Positions 16,683 to 24,250 of a stretch of DNA of 27,369 nucleotides are shown one piece after another. Origin of the DNA: Pontibacterium sp049599735. Its GTDB lineage: Bacteria; Pseudomonadota; Gammaproteobacteria; Pseudomonadales; Balneatricaceae. The notes beneath the pieces were generated by a model. It was not told the origin of the DNA. It saw only the letters and a program-made list of their open reading frames with translations, and did no database searches. Positions within the stretch are counted from its first letter, which is position 1. Each line of letters begins with the position of its first letter. Made by a program: the position numbers and the translations under genes. The stretch lies in assembly GCA_049599735.1 (NCBI GenBank), contig JBMYOX010000049.1:1-27369 (forward strand), read 5' to 3'.

Positions 16683-16997
16683 ATGAAAATTGAAATAAAT
16701 ACGGAAACCGGCCTGTGCCATGCGCAGGTTGAGGGTGAGATGACCATCTACACCACAGAAAAATACCGGGAAATGTTACTGGAGCAATGCCATAGCCGTC
16801 AGGGCATGGATCTTGATCTTGCAAACGTGACGGAGATGGATACCTCAGGGTTGCAGTTACTGGTAGCGCTTAACAAAGACTTAAGTAAAACGGCCCGGGG
16901 GCTGCGCCTGGTAAACCCTGGTGATGCTGTACGGGATGTGCTGGATCTGACGCAACTGGCAGAGACATTCTTAATACATGCTGAGGAGGTATTGTGA
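16683..16997 (+). CDS. STAS-domain protein (anti-sigma-factor-antagonist-like)
   Basis: 104 residues. I start at ATG 16683 (MKIEINTETG), preceded by GGGAAGGA at 16671-16678; an upstream extension to 16620 lacks STAS similarity. The single STAS domain carries the motif D-T-S-G-L-Q-L-L, with S55 at the site phosphorylated in SpoIIAA-type proteins. By family such proteins switch partners on serine phosphorylation, but no anti-sigma kinase or PP2C phosphatase is in the window. It sits between cheY and cheA, and its TGA overlaps the cheA ATG by one base (TGATG). A role as an accessory part of the signalling complex is inferred. Confidence 0.9.
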   Translation: MKIEINTETGLCHAQVEGEMTIYTTEKYREMLLEQCHSRQGMDLDLANVTEMDTSGLQLLVALNKDLSKTARGLRLVNPGDAVRDVLDLTQLAETFLIHAEEVL

Positions 16998-19093
16998 TGA
17001 ACTCACCTGAAGATACTTTCCGCGAAGAAGCAACAGAGCTGCTGGCTGACCTGGAAACTGCACTGCTTGAGCTGGAAGACCAGCCGGATGACGGGGACCC
17101 GGTGGACAGGGCGTTTCGTGCCATGCACACCATTAAAGGCTCCGGGGCCATGTTTGGCTTCGATAAACTCTCCGCTTTTACCCATCACCTGGAGACGGCG
17201 TTTGATCAGGTGCGCAGTGGTGAACTGGCTGTTACCAAAGACCTGATCAATGTAGCACTGGGTTCCGGTGATCATATTCGCAGTTTGTTAGAAGATATGC
17301 ACCCTGCACCCGGGCTTGAAGCCGAAGGTGAGCACCTGCTGAAGCAGCTGAGCAGCCTGTTGCCCGGAAATGAGGATGCTTCCGGTGAAACCCCTCCTCT
17401 CCGGCCCGAAGAAACACCTGATCTGCAGCCGGAGACCACTTATCGGATTCGCTTTACCCCGGCACCTGATGCTTTCAGCAACGGGATGGATCCACTGCCT
17501 GTGCTCAGAGGACTGGCTGCCCTCGGGACTTGTCATGTCATCACACTGTGCGATGAAGTGCCCGGGCTGTCCGGATTTGAGCCTGAAACCTGTTATCTCA
17601 GCTGGGCGCTGACTCTGACGACCGCCCGGGACAGGAACAGCATTGATGATGTGTTTATCTTTGTTCAGGACGACTGGGCCATTACGGTTGAGATGATTGA
17701 CCGGGACAGCGGCTGGTCTGATGTGCCCGATGAAAAACCTGTGGGTGAGATTCTGATAGAGCGGGGCGATGCCACGCCAAAACAGATCGAAGCCGCTCTG
17801 GCCGGGCAGAAGCGTACCGGCGAAATTCTGAGTGAGGCAGGTAACGTACCCCCTGAAAAGGTTCAGGCGGCACTGGCTGAGCAGCAGATTGTGCGTAAAG
17901 CACACCAGGCGCGTAAAGCAAAAGACGACAAAGCCAATGTCAAAGTACCGGCCGAAAAGCTGGACACGCTGATGAACCTGGTGGGCGAGCTGGTGATTGC
18001 TCAGGCGCGGCTGAACCAGTCTGCGGACACACTGCAGGATACGGAACTTACTTCTGCCGCTGAAGAAATAGAGCGCTTAACCGCCGAACTGAGGGATAAC
18101 ACCCTGGGTTTGCGTATGTTGCCAATAGGCACAACTTTTGCCCGTTTCCGCCGCCTGGTGCGCGACCTTTCCAATGACCTGGGCAAAGAGATTGAGCTGG
18201 TTACAGAAGGTGCTGAAACTGAACTGGATAAAACGGTGATTGATCGCCTGGGAGATCCGCTGGTTCATCTGATTCGTAACTGTATTGATCATGGTATTGA
18301 GATGCCGGATGTACGGGAAGCCGCAGGTAAACCCCGCAAAGGTACGGTTCACCTTTCGGCTGTTCATTCTGAATCCCATGTGAATATAGAGATCAGAGAT
18401 GACGGTGCGGGGCTCAATGCAGAAGCCATTTTTGCCAAGGCTGTTGAACGGGGGGTGATGGCTGAAGATGCCTCGCCTTCAGAAGAAGAACTTTATAACC
18501 TGGTGTTTGACGCCGGATTTTCCACAAACAAGACCGTCTCCAGTATTTCCGGGCGGGGTGTGGGTATGGATGTGGTGAAGCGCTCTATTGCGTCTTTGCG
18601 GGGCAAGGTTCGCATTGACAGTGAATCAGGGCAGGGCAGCACCGTCACGATTGAACTGCCTTTGACGCTCGCCATTATCGAGGGGTTGCTGGTGCGGGTA
18701 GGGGATGAGCGTTATGTGCTGCCCCTGTCTCTGGTTGAAGAATGTATTGAACTAACCGCCAGCGATGCAGAGCGGCGCAGAGGTAACCGGCTGATTGAAG
18801 TCAGGGGGGAGCTGGTGCCTTATCTGCGTCTGCGGGAATGGTTCGGGCAGCAAACCGAGCAACTTCCTATCGAGCAAATTGTGATTACCCGCATGGGTGA
18901 TACCCGTTTTGGCTTCACGGTCGATCAGGTAATCGGGCAGCATCAAACGGTGATTAAAGGGCTGGGTAAACTTTATGAGGGCATAAAAGGCCTGTCAGGT
19001 GCAACGATTCTGGGGGACGGTACGGTGGCGCTGATCCTTGATACCCCAAAACTGATACAGAGTGTGATGGCAGAAGACATTGTTATTCACTGA
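16997..19093 (+). CDS. cheA: Chemotaxis histidine kinase CheA with MshEN-like insert
   Basis: 698 residues from ATG 16997, 6 nt after GAGGAGGT (16983-16990); the GTG at 16994 is too close to it. The order is: HPt domain with H44 (AMHTIKGSG); a P2-like region (about 140-235, YRIRFTPAPD); two tandem 24-residue motifs (248-271 and 273-296) with G3, L6, G10, L21 and Q24 as in MshEN half-sites; dimerisation helices with VGELVIAQARL; the ATPase domain with N-box LIRNCIDHGIE, G1 DDGAGL and G2 GRGVGMDVV; a CheW-like P5 domain to the end. It autophosphorylates and passes phosphate to CheY and CheB. All key residues are intact. Confidence is high for CheA and low for the insert's function. Confidence 0.97.
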   Translation: MNSPEDTFREEATELLADLETALLELEDQPDDGDPVDRAFRAMHTIKGSGAMFGFDKLSAFTHHLETAFDQVRSGELAVTKDLINVALGSGDHIRSLLEDMHPAPGLEAEGEHLLKQLSSLLPGNEDASGETPPLRPEETPDLQPETTYRIRFTPAPDAFSNGMDPLPVLRGLAALGTCHVITLCDEVPGLSGFEPETCYLSWALTLTTARDRNSIDDVFIFVQDDWAITVEMIDRDSGWSDVPDEKPVGEILIERGDATPKQIEAALAGQKRTGEILSEAGNVPPEKVQAALAEQQIVRKAHQARKAKDDKANVKVPAEKLDTLMNLVGELVIAQARLNQSADTLQDTELTSAAEEIERLTAELRDNTLGLRMLPIGTTFARFRRLVRDLSNDLGKEIELVTEGAETELDKTVIDRLGDPLVHLIRNCIDHGIEMPDVREAAGKPRKGTVHLSAVHSESHVNIEIRDDGAGLNAEAIFAKAVERGVMAEDASPSEEELYNLVFDAGFSTNKTVSSISGRGVGMDVVKRSIASLRGKVRIDSESGQGSTVTIELPLTLAIIEGLLVRVGDERYVLPLSLVEECIELTASDAERRRGNRLIEVRGELVPYLRLREWFGQQTEQLPIEQIVITRMGDTRFGFTVDQVIGQHQTVIKGLGKLYEGIKGLSGATILGDGTVALILDTPKLIQSVMAEDIVIH
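17738..17884 (+). other. Tandem MshEN-like motif pair within cheA
   Basis: Motif I (residues 248-271) and motif II (273-296) each follow x-x-G-x-x-L-x-x-x-G-x6-(I/V)-x3-L-x-x-Q. This is the spacing of the MshEN c-di-GMP-binding half-site RLGxxLxxxGx6LxxxLxxQ. Motif I has PV and motif II has RT in place of RL, and the spacer is one residue instead of about five. So it may be a degenerate relative. Confidence 0.55.
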
Positions 19094-19321
19094 GCAGGCA
19101 GAACCGCCCGCCAGCGGCAGAACAAAGGAGGCAGCGCCATAGAAAGGATAAATAAGGAAACAGGCTGTGATCTTGCCGGTGCCCGCCAGGGAAATTCGCC
19201 TGAGTGAAATCATGGTAAACGCGCCCGTCAGGGCGTTGAAAAAGACACCGTAAAGGAGCGCAGACAACGGGTTATACGGAAGAGTTGTCAGGCGCAAAGT
19301 GAACAGACAGAGGACGTATCC

Positions 19322-21013
19322 ATGTTTAAGAACTTAAAAATCGGACCTAAGTTGATTCTGACATCCGGATTTATCACCCTTATGCTGATTGGTGTGGGTT
19401 TCTTTTCCTATATGAAGCTAACCCAGTTAGCTGATCTGACCGATAAGCTGTACAAACACCCCTTCACCGTCAGCACCTCTATGCTGAAAGTTGACCGGCT
19501 GATTGTGAGTATGCAACTGCTGATGAAAAAGGCCGAACTGGCTCAAAGCAGCGCAGAAATAGAGCAGGTAACCGGTGCACTTTCTCAGCATGAACAGGAT
19601 ATTATGAAGGAAATTGCGACTATCCAGGAACGCTTTCTGGGTGATCAGGCAAGCATTGAAAGTGCTAAAGTTCTGTTCCAGAACTGGGCGCCTGTACGTG
19701 AGAAATTTTTTAACTACATGCGCGCGGGTGAAAATGTAAACGCGACTGACTTTGCTCATAAGGTAGCTGATCCTTATGTTAATAAACTGGTCGATGCCAG
19801 CGGGAAACTCAGCAGTTTTGCGTTTGGCAAGGCGGAAGAATTTAATAAACATGCCCGGGTGGTGAGGGATGAAACCATCAATATTTTGATTCTGGTTGTT
19901 GCCGTTATTGCGCTGCTTGGCTTTCTGGTGTCCTGGCTGGCTGCCCGTGCCATTGTATTACCCCTTACTAAAACGGTCGAGGTTGGTGAACGGGTTGCTG
20001 CCGGTGATATGAGCGTGAAGATAGATGTGACGTCCCGTGATGAAACCGGGCAGGTTGCCCAGGCTTTGAAAACCATGACCGAAAAGCTCCGGGGCATCGT
20101 GTCTGAGGTGAAAAGTGCCTCTGATATTGTTGCCAGCGGCAGCTCCGAGATCAGCGTGGCCGGGCAGCAGTTATCTCAGGGTGCAACTGAGCAGGCGGCA
20201 TCCCTGGAAGAGATATCTTCCTCTATGGAAGAAATGGCCGCCAATATACGTCAAAGTGCTGATAATGCGGGACAAACAGAGCAGATCGCTCAAAAAGCGG
20301 CGACTGATGCGCAGGAAGGGGGGCGTTCTGTGAATGAGGCGGTGTCCGCTATGAAGAGCATTGCCGATAAAATTTCGATTATTGAGGAAATTGCCCGGCA
20401 GACCAACCTGCTGGCGCTTAATGCGGCCATTGAAGCCGCCCGTGCCGGTGAGCACGGCAAAGGCTTTGCCGTGGTGGCCTCTGAAGTGCGTAAACTGGCA
20501 GAGCGCAGTCAGATGGCGGCGGGCGAAATCGGGCAGCAATCAACCACCACCGTGGAAGTTGCTGAGCGGGCCGGACAAATGCTTGAAAGGTTGGTGCCTG
20601 ACATCCAGAAAACGGCTGAGCTGGTGCAGGAAATCAGTGCGGCTTCCCGTGAACAGGATGCCGGGGCTGACGAGATTAACCGGGCACTGCAGCAGCTTGA
20701 TCAGGTTGTGCAACAATCTGCAGCCTCCTCAGAGGAAATGGCGTCCACCTCGGAGCAACTGGCCGTACAGGGAAATCAGCTGCGTCACTCCATGAGCTTC
20801 TTTAAACTGGATAATGCGCCGTTGGCATCCGGTGAAAATGCCGCATCGGTACAGGAGCGGCGCACTGGTGAAGCGGCAGGTACAGGGTCGCGAAAACAGC
20901 CTGAAAAAAGTACCGGTTTTCAGGAGCCGGTCACTGCGCAGGCAGGAAACGCAGGTTTTGAGCTGGATATGGGAGGCACTCAGGCATCTGATGGCGGTTT
21001 TGTCCGTTATTGA
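19322..21013 (+). CDS. Methyl-accepting chemotaxis protein with 4-helix-bundle sensor
   Basis: 563 residues. TM1 (about 10-32), a helical periplasmic domain of about 150 residues resembling the 4HB_MCP sensor, TM2 (about 186-208), a HAMP domain (about 205-258) and a full cytoplasmic signalling domain with the tip IARQTNLLALNAAIEAARAGEHGKGFAVVASEVRKLAERS (358 onward). Glutamate/glutamine-rich helices (EQAASLEEISSSMEEMAA) offer methylation sites for CheR and CheB. There is no C-terminal pentapeptide; the tail is long and disordered and ends GGFVRY. The start ATG 19322 follows AGAGGA (19309-19314). The 228-bp gap after cheA holds a small CGCCC/GGGCG hairpin (19222-19235). Ligand unknown. Confidence 0.95.
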   Translation: MFKNLKIGPKLILTSGFITLMLIGVGFFSYMKLTQLADLTDKLYKHPFTVSTSMLKVDRLIVSMQLLMKKAELAQSSAEIEQVTGALSQHEQDIMKEIATIQERFLGDQASIESAKVLFQNWAPVREKFFNYMRAGENVNATDFAHKVADPYVNKLVDASGKLSSFAFGKAEEFNKHARVVRDETINILILVVAVIALLGFLVSWLAARAIVLPLTKTVEVGERVAAGDMSVKIDVTSRDETGQVAQALKTMTEKLRGIVSEVKSASDIVASGSSEISVAGQQLSQGATEQAASLEEISSSMEEMAANIRQSADNAGQTEQIAQKAATDAQEGGRSVNEAVSAMKSIADKISIIEEIARQTNLLALNAAIEAARAGEHGKGFAVVASEVRKLAERSQMAAGEIGQQSTTTVEVAERAGQMLERLVPDIQKTAELVQEISAASREQDAGADEINRALQQLDQVVQQSAASSEEMASTSEQLAVQGNQLRHSMSFFKLDNAPLASGENAASVQERRTGEAAGTGSRKQPEKSTGFQEPVTAQAGNAGFELDMGGTQASDGGFVRY

Positions 21014-21019
21014 GGACTT

Positions 21020-21067
21020 ACAGGGCACCGGAAAGCGAGCGAAATGCCTCGGCTTTTTGGTGCCTGT
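21020..21067 (+). other. Long imperfect hairpin between the MCP and cheW genes
   Basis: A 19-bp stem with two G-T wobbles and two single-base bulges (G25, G51) can form: 21020-21039 pairs with 21048-21067, leaving an 8-nt loop. It starts 6 bp after the MCP stop and ends 47 bp before cheW. No T-run follows, so it is not a standard terminator; it could stabilise upstream mRNA or set relative expression. Confidence 0.6.
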
Positions 21068-21114
21068 CCTCATACGAAGACTGAAGGCTTATCCACTATG
21101 CAGGAGTTAACCTG

Positions 21115-21690
21115 ATGAATACGGTTACCGGTAAGAATGCAACGCTTCGGGATGAACCCGTACAATATCTCACCTTCACGCTGGATGGTGAATCCTTTGC
21201 GACTGAAATCACCCAGGTCAGGGAAGTACTGGAGTTCAGTCGTGTCACTAAAGTACCACGCACCCCTGACTATATGCGGGGGGTCATCAATTTGCGCGGC
21301 AGTGTTGTGCCCGTGGTAGACCTGCGGCTGCAGTTCGGCATGGACGAAACAGAACCCACCATTGATACCTGCATTGTGATTGTTGAGGTGCTGATTGATG
21401 GACAACCAACGGTGCTGGGTGCGCTGGCAGATTCGGTACAGGAAGTGATCGAACTGCGCAGGGATCAGCTGGAACCCGCCCCGCGTTTAGGAACCCGGGT
21501 GAATACCGAGTTTATCCGGGCGGTTGGCAAACACGATGATAAGTTTGAAATCATTCTCGATATGAACAGAATTTTTTCAGTCGATCAGTTGGCGGATGTG
21601 CAGGAAAGCAGCCAGACGCTGCCTCAGGGTGAGCTGGCTGATTCTGCAGCGGAGGTGCAGGGTGCAAACACTGTCGGCGGCACGACCTGA
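21115..21690 (+). CDS. cheW: Chemotaxis coupling protein CheW
   Basis: 191 residues, longer than the usual CheW of about 165 because of short N- and C-terminal tails. The CheW fold is clear: LTFTLDGESFATEITQVREVL, the conserved RGVINLRGSVVPVVDLR segment, and the strand pattern up to FEIILDMNRIFS. It links receptors to CheA. AGGAG (21102-21106) is 8 nt before the ATG. Its 3' end overlaps the start of cheR by 29 bp in another frame. It follows a long hairpin that separates it from the MCP. Confidence 0.95.
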   Translation: MNTVTGKNATLRDEPVQYLTFTLDGESFATEITQVREVLEFSRVTKVPRTPDYMRGVINLRGSVVPVVDLRLQFGMDETEPTIDTCIVIVEVLIDGQPTVLGALADSVQEVIELRRDQLEPAPRLGTRVNTEFIRAVGKHDDKFEIILDMNRIFSVDQLADVQESSQTLPQGELADSAAEVQGANTVGGTT

Positions 21691-22552
21691 TGCCGCATCA
21701 CAGGGCAAAAGTGAAACATCGGGGCTCTCTGACAAGCAGCTCCGGCGGGTCGCAACCTTTATCGGCAGGGAGGTGGGTATTCAGTTGCCTGCCTCTAAGC
21801 GCACGCTGGTTGAAGGCCGGTTGCGCAGGCGCTTACGCGCCCTGAATTTCAGCAGTTTCAGCACTTATCTGGACTGGGTATTAAGTGATCCTGAAGGCAG
21901 GCATGAACGGCTTCATCTGATTGACTCTATTACCACCAATAAAACCGATTTCTTTCGGGAGTCGGAGCATTTTAAGTACCTGACTGAAATAGCGTTGCCT
22001 GAGCTGGAGAGCCGCCGGTGGCAGTATCGGCGTCAGGGGCTTGAAATCTGGAGTGCGGGCTGCTCCAGTGGTGAAGAGGCTTACACGCTGTCGATTGTGC
22101 TTAATGAAGTTGCAGAAAGGCAGAGTGATATGCGATTCAGAATTCTGGCAACAGATATCTCTCAAAGCAGCCTGGAGACGGCCGGTCAGGGTATTTATCC
22201 GGCGCATCGAATTGACGCTGTACCAGTGCCGCTGAGGAAAAAATATTTTTTGCGCAGTAAAAGTGCCGCGCAGGCACTGGTCAGAATGGGGCCGGAACTG
22301 CGTGAGCGAATCCGGTTCGGCAGTCTGAATCTTATGGCCGGTCATTTTGGGCTGGAGACGAAAATGGATGTTATTTTTTGCCGCAACGTGATGATTTATT
22401 TTAACAGCCAGATACGTGAAGCACTGGTGCAACGTTTTGAGCAGCAACTGGTGCCGGGGGGTTATCTTTTTGTGGGACATTCAGAGTCGCTTAACGGGCT
22501 GAAAAGTGGCCTGGAGCAGGTGGCTCCGATGGTTTACCGCAGACCCGCTTAG
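21662..22552 (+). CDS. cheR: Chemotaxis protein methyltransferase CheR
   Basis: 296 residues from GTG 21662, which lies 5 nt after GGAGGT (21651-21656); the ATG at 21596 would need a 95-bp overlap and adds an Arg/Cys-rich, unlikely N-terminus. The protein has the CheR N-terminal helical domain (RRVATFIGREVGIQLP, then RRRLRALNF) and the SAM-dependent methyltransferase domain: TTNKTDFFRE, WSAGCSSGEEAYTLSI, ATDIS and DVIFCRNVMIYF. It methylates receptor glutamates with S-adenosylmethionine in opposition to CheB. The 29-bp overlap with cheW suggests coupled translation. No VARRF-type pentapeptide target tail exists in the two MCPs here. Confidence 0.95.
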   Translation: MQTLSAARPDAASQGKSETSGLSDKQLRRVATFIGREVGIQLPASKRTLVEGRLRRRLRALNFSSFSTYLDWVLSDPEGRHERLHLIDSITTNKTDFFRESEHFKYLTEIALPELESRRWQYRRQGLEIWSAGCSSGEEAYTLSIVLNEVAERQSDMRFRILATDISQSSLETAGQGIYPAHRIDAVPVPLRKKYFLRSKSAAQALVRMGPELRERIRFGSLNLMAGHFGLETKMDVIFCRNVMIYFNSQIREALVQRFEQQLVPGGYLFVGHSESLNGLKSGLEQVAPMVYRRPA

Positions 22553-22567
22553 CACAGGGAGATTTTG

Positions 22568-23665
22568 GTGGAAAAGATAAAAGTGATGGTGGTGGATGAT
22601 TCTGCGTTAGTGCGTCAGACACTGGCGGAAATTCTTTCCTCAGACCCGCAGATTGAGGTGGTTGCCACGGCTCAGGATCCTTTTGTGGCGGCGCAGAGGC
22701 TGCGTAAAGTAACCCCTGATGTGATGATTCTGGATGTCGAAATGCCACGTATGGATGGCATTACCTTCCTGCAAAAAATCATGAGCCAGCACCCGCTGCC
22801 CGTCATTATTTGCTCGACTCTGGTGGAGAAGGGGGCCGATACCACGTTTAAGGCACTGGAATACGGGGCGATCGATATTATCCAAAAGCCCAGGCTGGCG
22901 ACACGGCGCTTTCTTGAAGAGGCAAAAGTTCAGCTAACGGATGCGGTCAGGGCGGCTGCCAGCGCAAAACTAAGGCTTCAGGCCCGGCCACCGCTTGTGG
23001 TGCCTAAGCTGACTGCGGATGTCATTCTTAATCGTGCGGGTGGCCGGGCGATGGCAAAAACAACGGAAAAAGTGGTTATTATCGGTGCCTCAACCGGCGG
23101 CACAGAAGCTATACGCCGTGTGCTCGAAGCCCTGCCTCAGGACTCACCGGGTATTGTGGTTGTGCAGCATATGCCGGAAGGTTTTACTACATCCTTTGCC
23201 CGGCGGCTGAATCAGCTTTGTCGTATTAATGTGAAAGAGGCGGCTGACGGGGACTCGGTGCTGCGGGGACATGCCCTGATTGCACCCGGAAATAAACATA
23301 CACTGCTTAAACGCAGTGGTGCCCGTTATTACGTTGAAGTAAGAGACGGCCCGCTTGTCTCCCGACACCGGCCTTCTGTGGATGTGCTTTTCCGTTCTGC
23401 AGCGCGTTATGCCGGGCATAACGCGGTAGGCATTATTCTGACCGGCATGGGTGATGACGGGGCGGCAGGTATGAAAGAGATGTGTGATGCCGGTGCCCGG
23501 ACCATCGGGCAGGATGAGCAAAGCTGTGTGGTTTACGGCATGCCCAGAGAAGCCGTTGCAAAAGGTGGTGTACAGAAAGTGCTGCCCCTGGATCTGATCA
23601 CAGAGGGGCTGCTTCGGGCGGCGACAGAAGAGGCTGCTACTTATGTCGAAGGCGGAACAGCCTGA
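22568..23665 (+). CDS. cheB: Chemotaxis protein-glutamate methylesterase/deamidase CheB
   Basis: 365 residues from GTG 22568, 6 nt after AGGGAG (22556-22561); a TTG at 22565 is closer and less likely. The N-terminal receiver has DD 10-11, D56 (MILDVEMP) and K108. After a linker comes the methylesterase domain with catalytic S175 (IGASTGGTEA), H201 (VVQHMPEGF) and D297 (LTGMGDDGAAG). It removes methyl groups from receptor glutamates or deamidates glutamines, and is activated by phosphorylation from CheA. It lies 15 bp after cheR and 60 bp before cheD. Confidence 0.96.
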   Translation: MEKIKVMVVDDSALVRQTLAEILSSDPQIEVVATAQDPFVAAQRLRKVTPDVMILDVEMPRMDGITFLQKIMSQHPLPVIICSTLVEKGADTTFKALEYGAIDIIQKPRLATRRFLEEAKVQLTDAVRAAASAKLRLQARPPLVVPKLTADVILNRAGGRAMAKTTEKVVIIGASTGGTEAIRRVLEALPQDSPGIVVVQHMPEGFTTSFARRLNQLCRINVKEAADGDSVLRGHALIAPGNKHTLLKRSGARYYVEVRDGPLVSRHRPSVDVLFRSAARYAGHNAVGIILTGMGDDGAAGMKEMCDAGARTIGQDEQSCVVYGMPREAVAKGGVQKVLPLDLITEGLLRAATEEAATYVEGGTA

Positions 23666-23725
23666 GGTATGCAGAGGCCGTTCAGGTGTTGTGTTTAATT
23701 TTTTATCGCCAGCCGGGGTCTGAAA

Positions 23726-24244
23726 ATGCTGAATGGAACAAAAAAAGTTTTTCTTCATCCGGGTGATTTTGTTTTTGGGGGGACCGGTGTGCATATCCAT
23801 ACGCTGCTGGGCTCCTGTATATCGATCACACTCTGGCACCCGCAGAAAAAAATCGGCGGCATGTGTCATTTTACCATGCCCGGTCATCCCGGTGCCCGAA
23901 GCCCGGGCGACAAGCCGAACGGGCGCTACGCAGAGGGGGCGCTGGCATTGTTTAAAAAAGCGGCCGCTGATAACAAAACATTAATAACAGACTATCAGGC
24001 GAAGATTTTTGGTGGCGGCAATATGATACGCAGTGCCGGTGAAAGCATTGATGACACTATAGGCACAAAAAATGCGGCGGCCGCCATGCAATTGCTGATG
24101 CAGGAAAGGGTTGAAATATTGGTTGTCCATGTAGGTGAATTTGGTCATCGGCGAATAGCGTTTGATATATCAACCGGTGAAGTCTGGGTAAAACACCAGA
24201 CAACGGAAGGTAAAAGAATGGCCAGCCTTTCCGGTAAAACCTGA
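23726..24244 (+). CDS. cheD: Chemoreceptor glutamine deamidase CheD
   Basis: 172 residues. The CheD core is present: HTLLGSCISITLWHP with catalytic C31, GGMCHFTMP with H48, then RYAEGALALF and KIFGGGNM and the FGHRRIAFDISTGEVWVK end. It deamidates selected receptor glutamines to glutamates. The ribosome site is weak (GGGG about 9 nt before the ATG). It ends the operon: the next gene on the opposite strand stops 2 bp away, across the palindrome CTGATATCAG. Confidence 0.94.
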   Translation: MLNGTKKVFLHPGDFVFGGTGVHIHTLLGSCISITLWHPQKKIGGMCHFTMPGHPGARSPGDKPNGRYAEGALALFKKAAADNKTLITDYQAKIFGGGNMIRSAGESIDDTIGTKNAAAAMQLLMQERVEILVVHVGEFGHRRIAFDISTGEVWVKHQTTEGKRMASLSGKT

Positions 24245-24250
24245 TATCAG
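24241..24250. other. 10-bp perfect palindrome at the cheD/secretin junction
   Basis: CTGATATCAG covers the cheD stop codon and the secretin gene's stop codon on the other strand. It is too short to be a terminator. No other terminator lies between the two convergent genes, which are only 2 bp apart. Confidence 0.45.

Noticed and set aside
18995..19297. Minus-strand reading frame of 100 codons with hydrophobic segments spanning the gap after cheA
   Set aside because: It starts on TTG with no ribosome site and overlaps the 3' end of cheA antisense; no family similarity is recognisable.
21596..21661. N-terminal extension of CheR from ATG 21596
   Set aside because: No ribosome site, deep overlap with cheW and an Arg/Cys-rich sequence unlike CheR; GTG 21662 has GGAGGT at a good distance.
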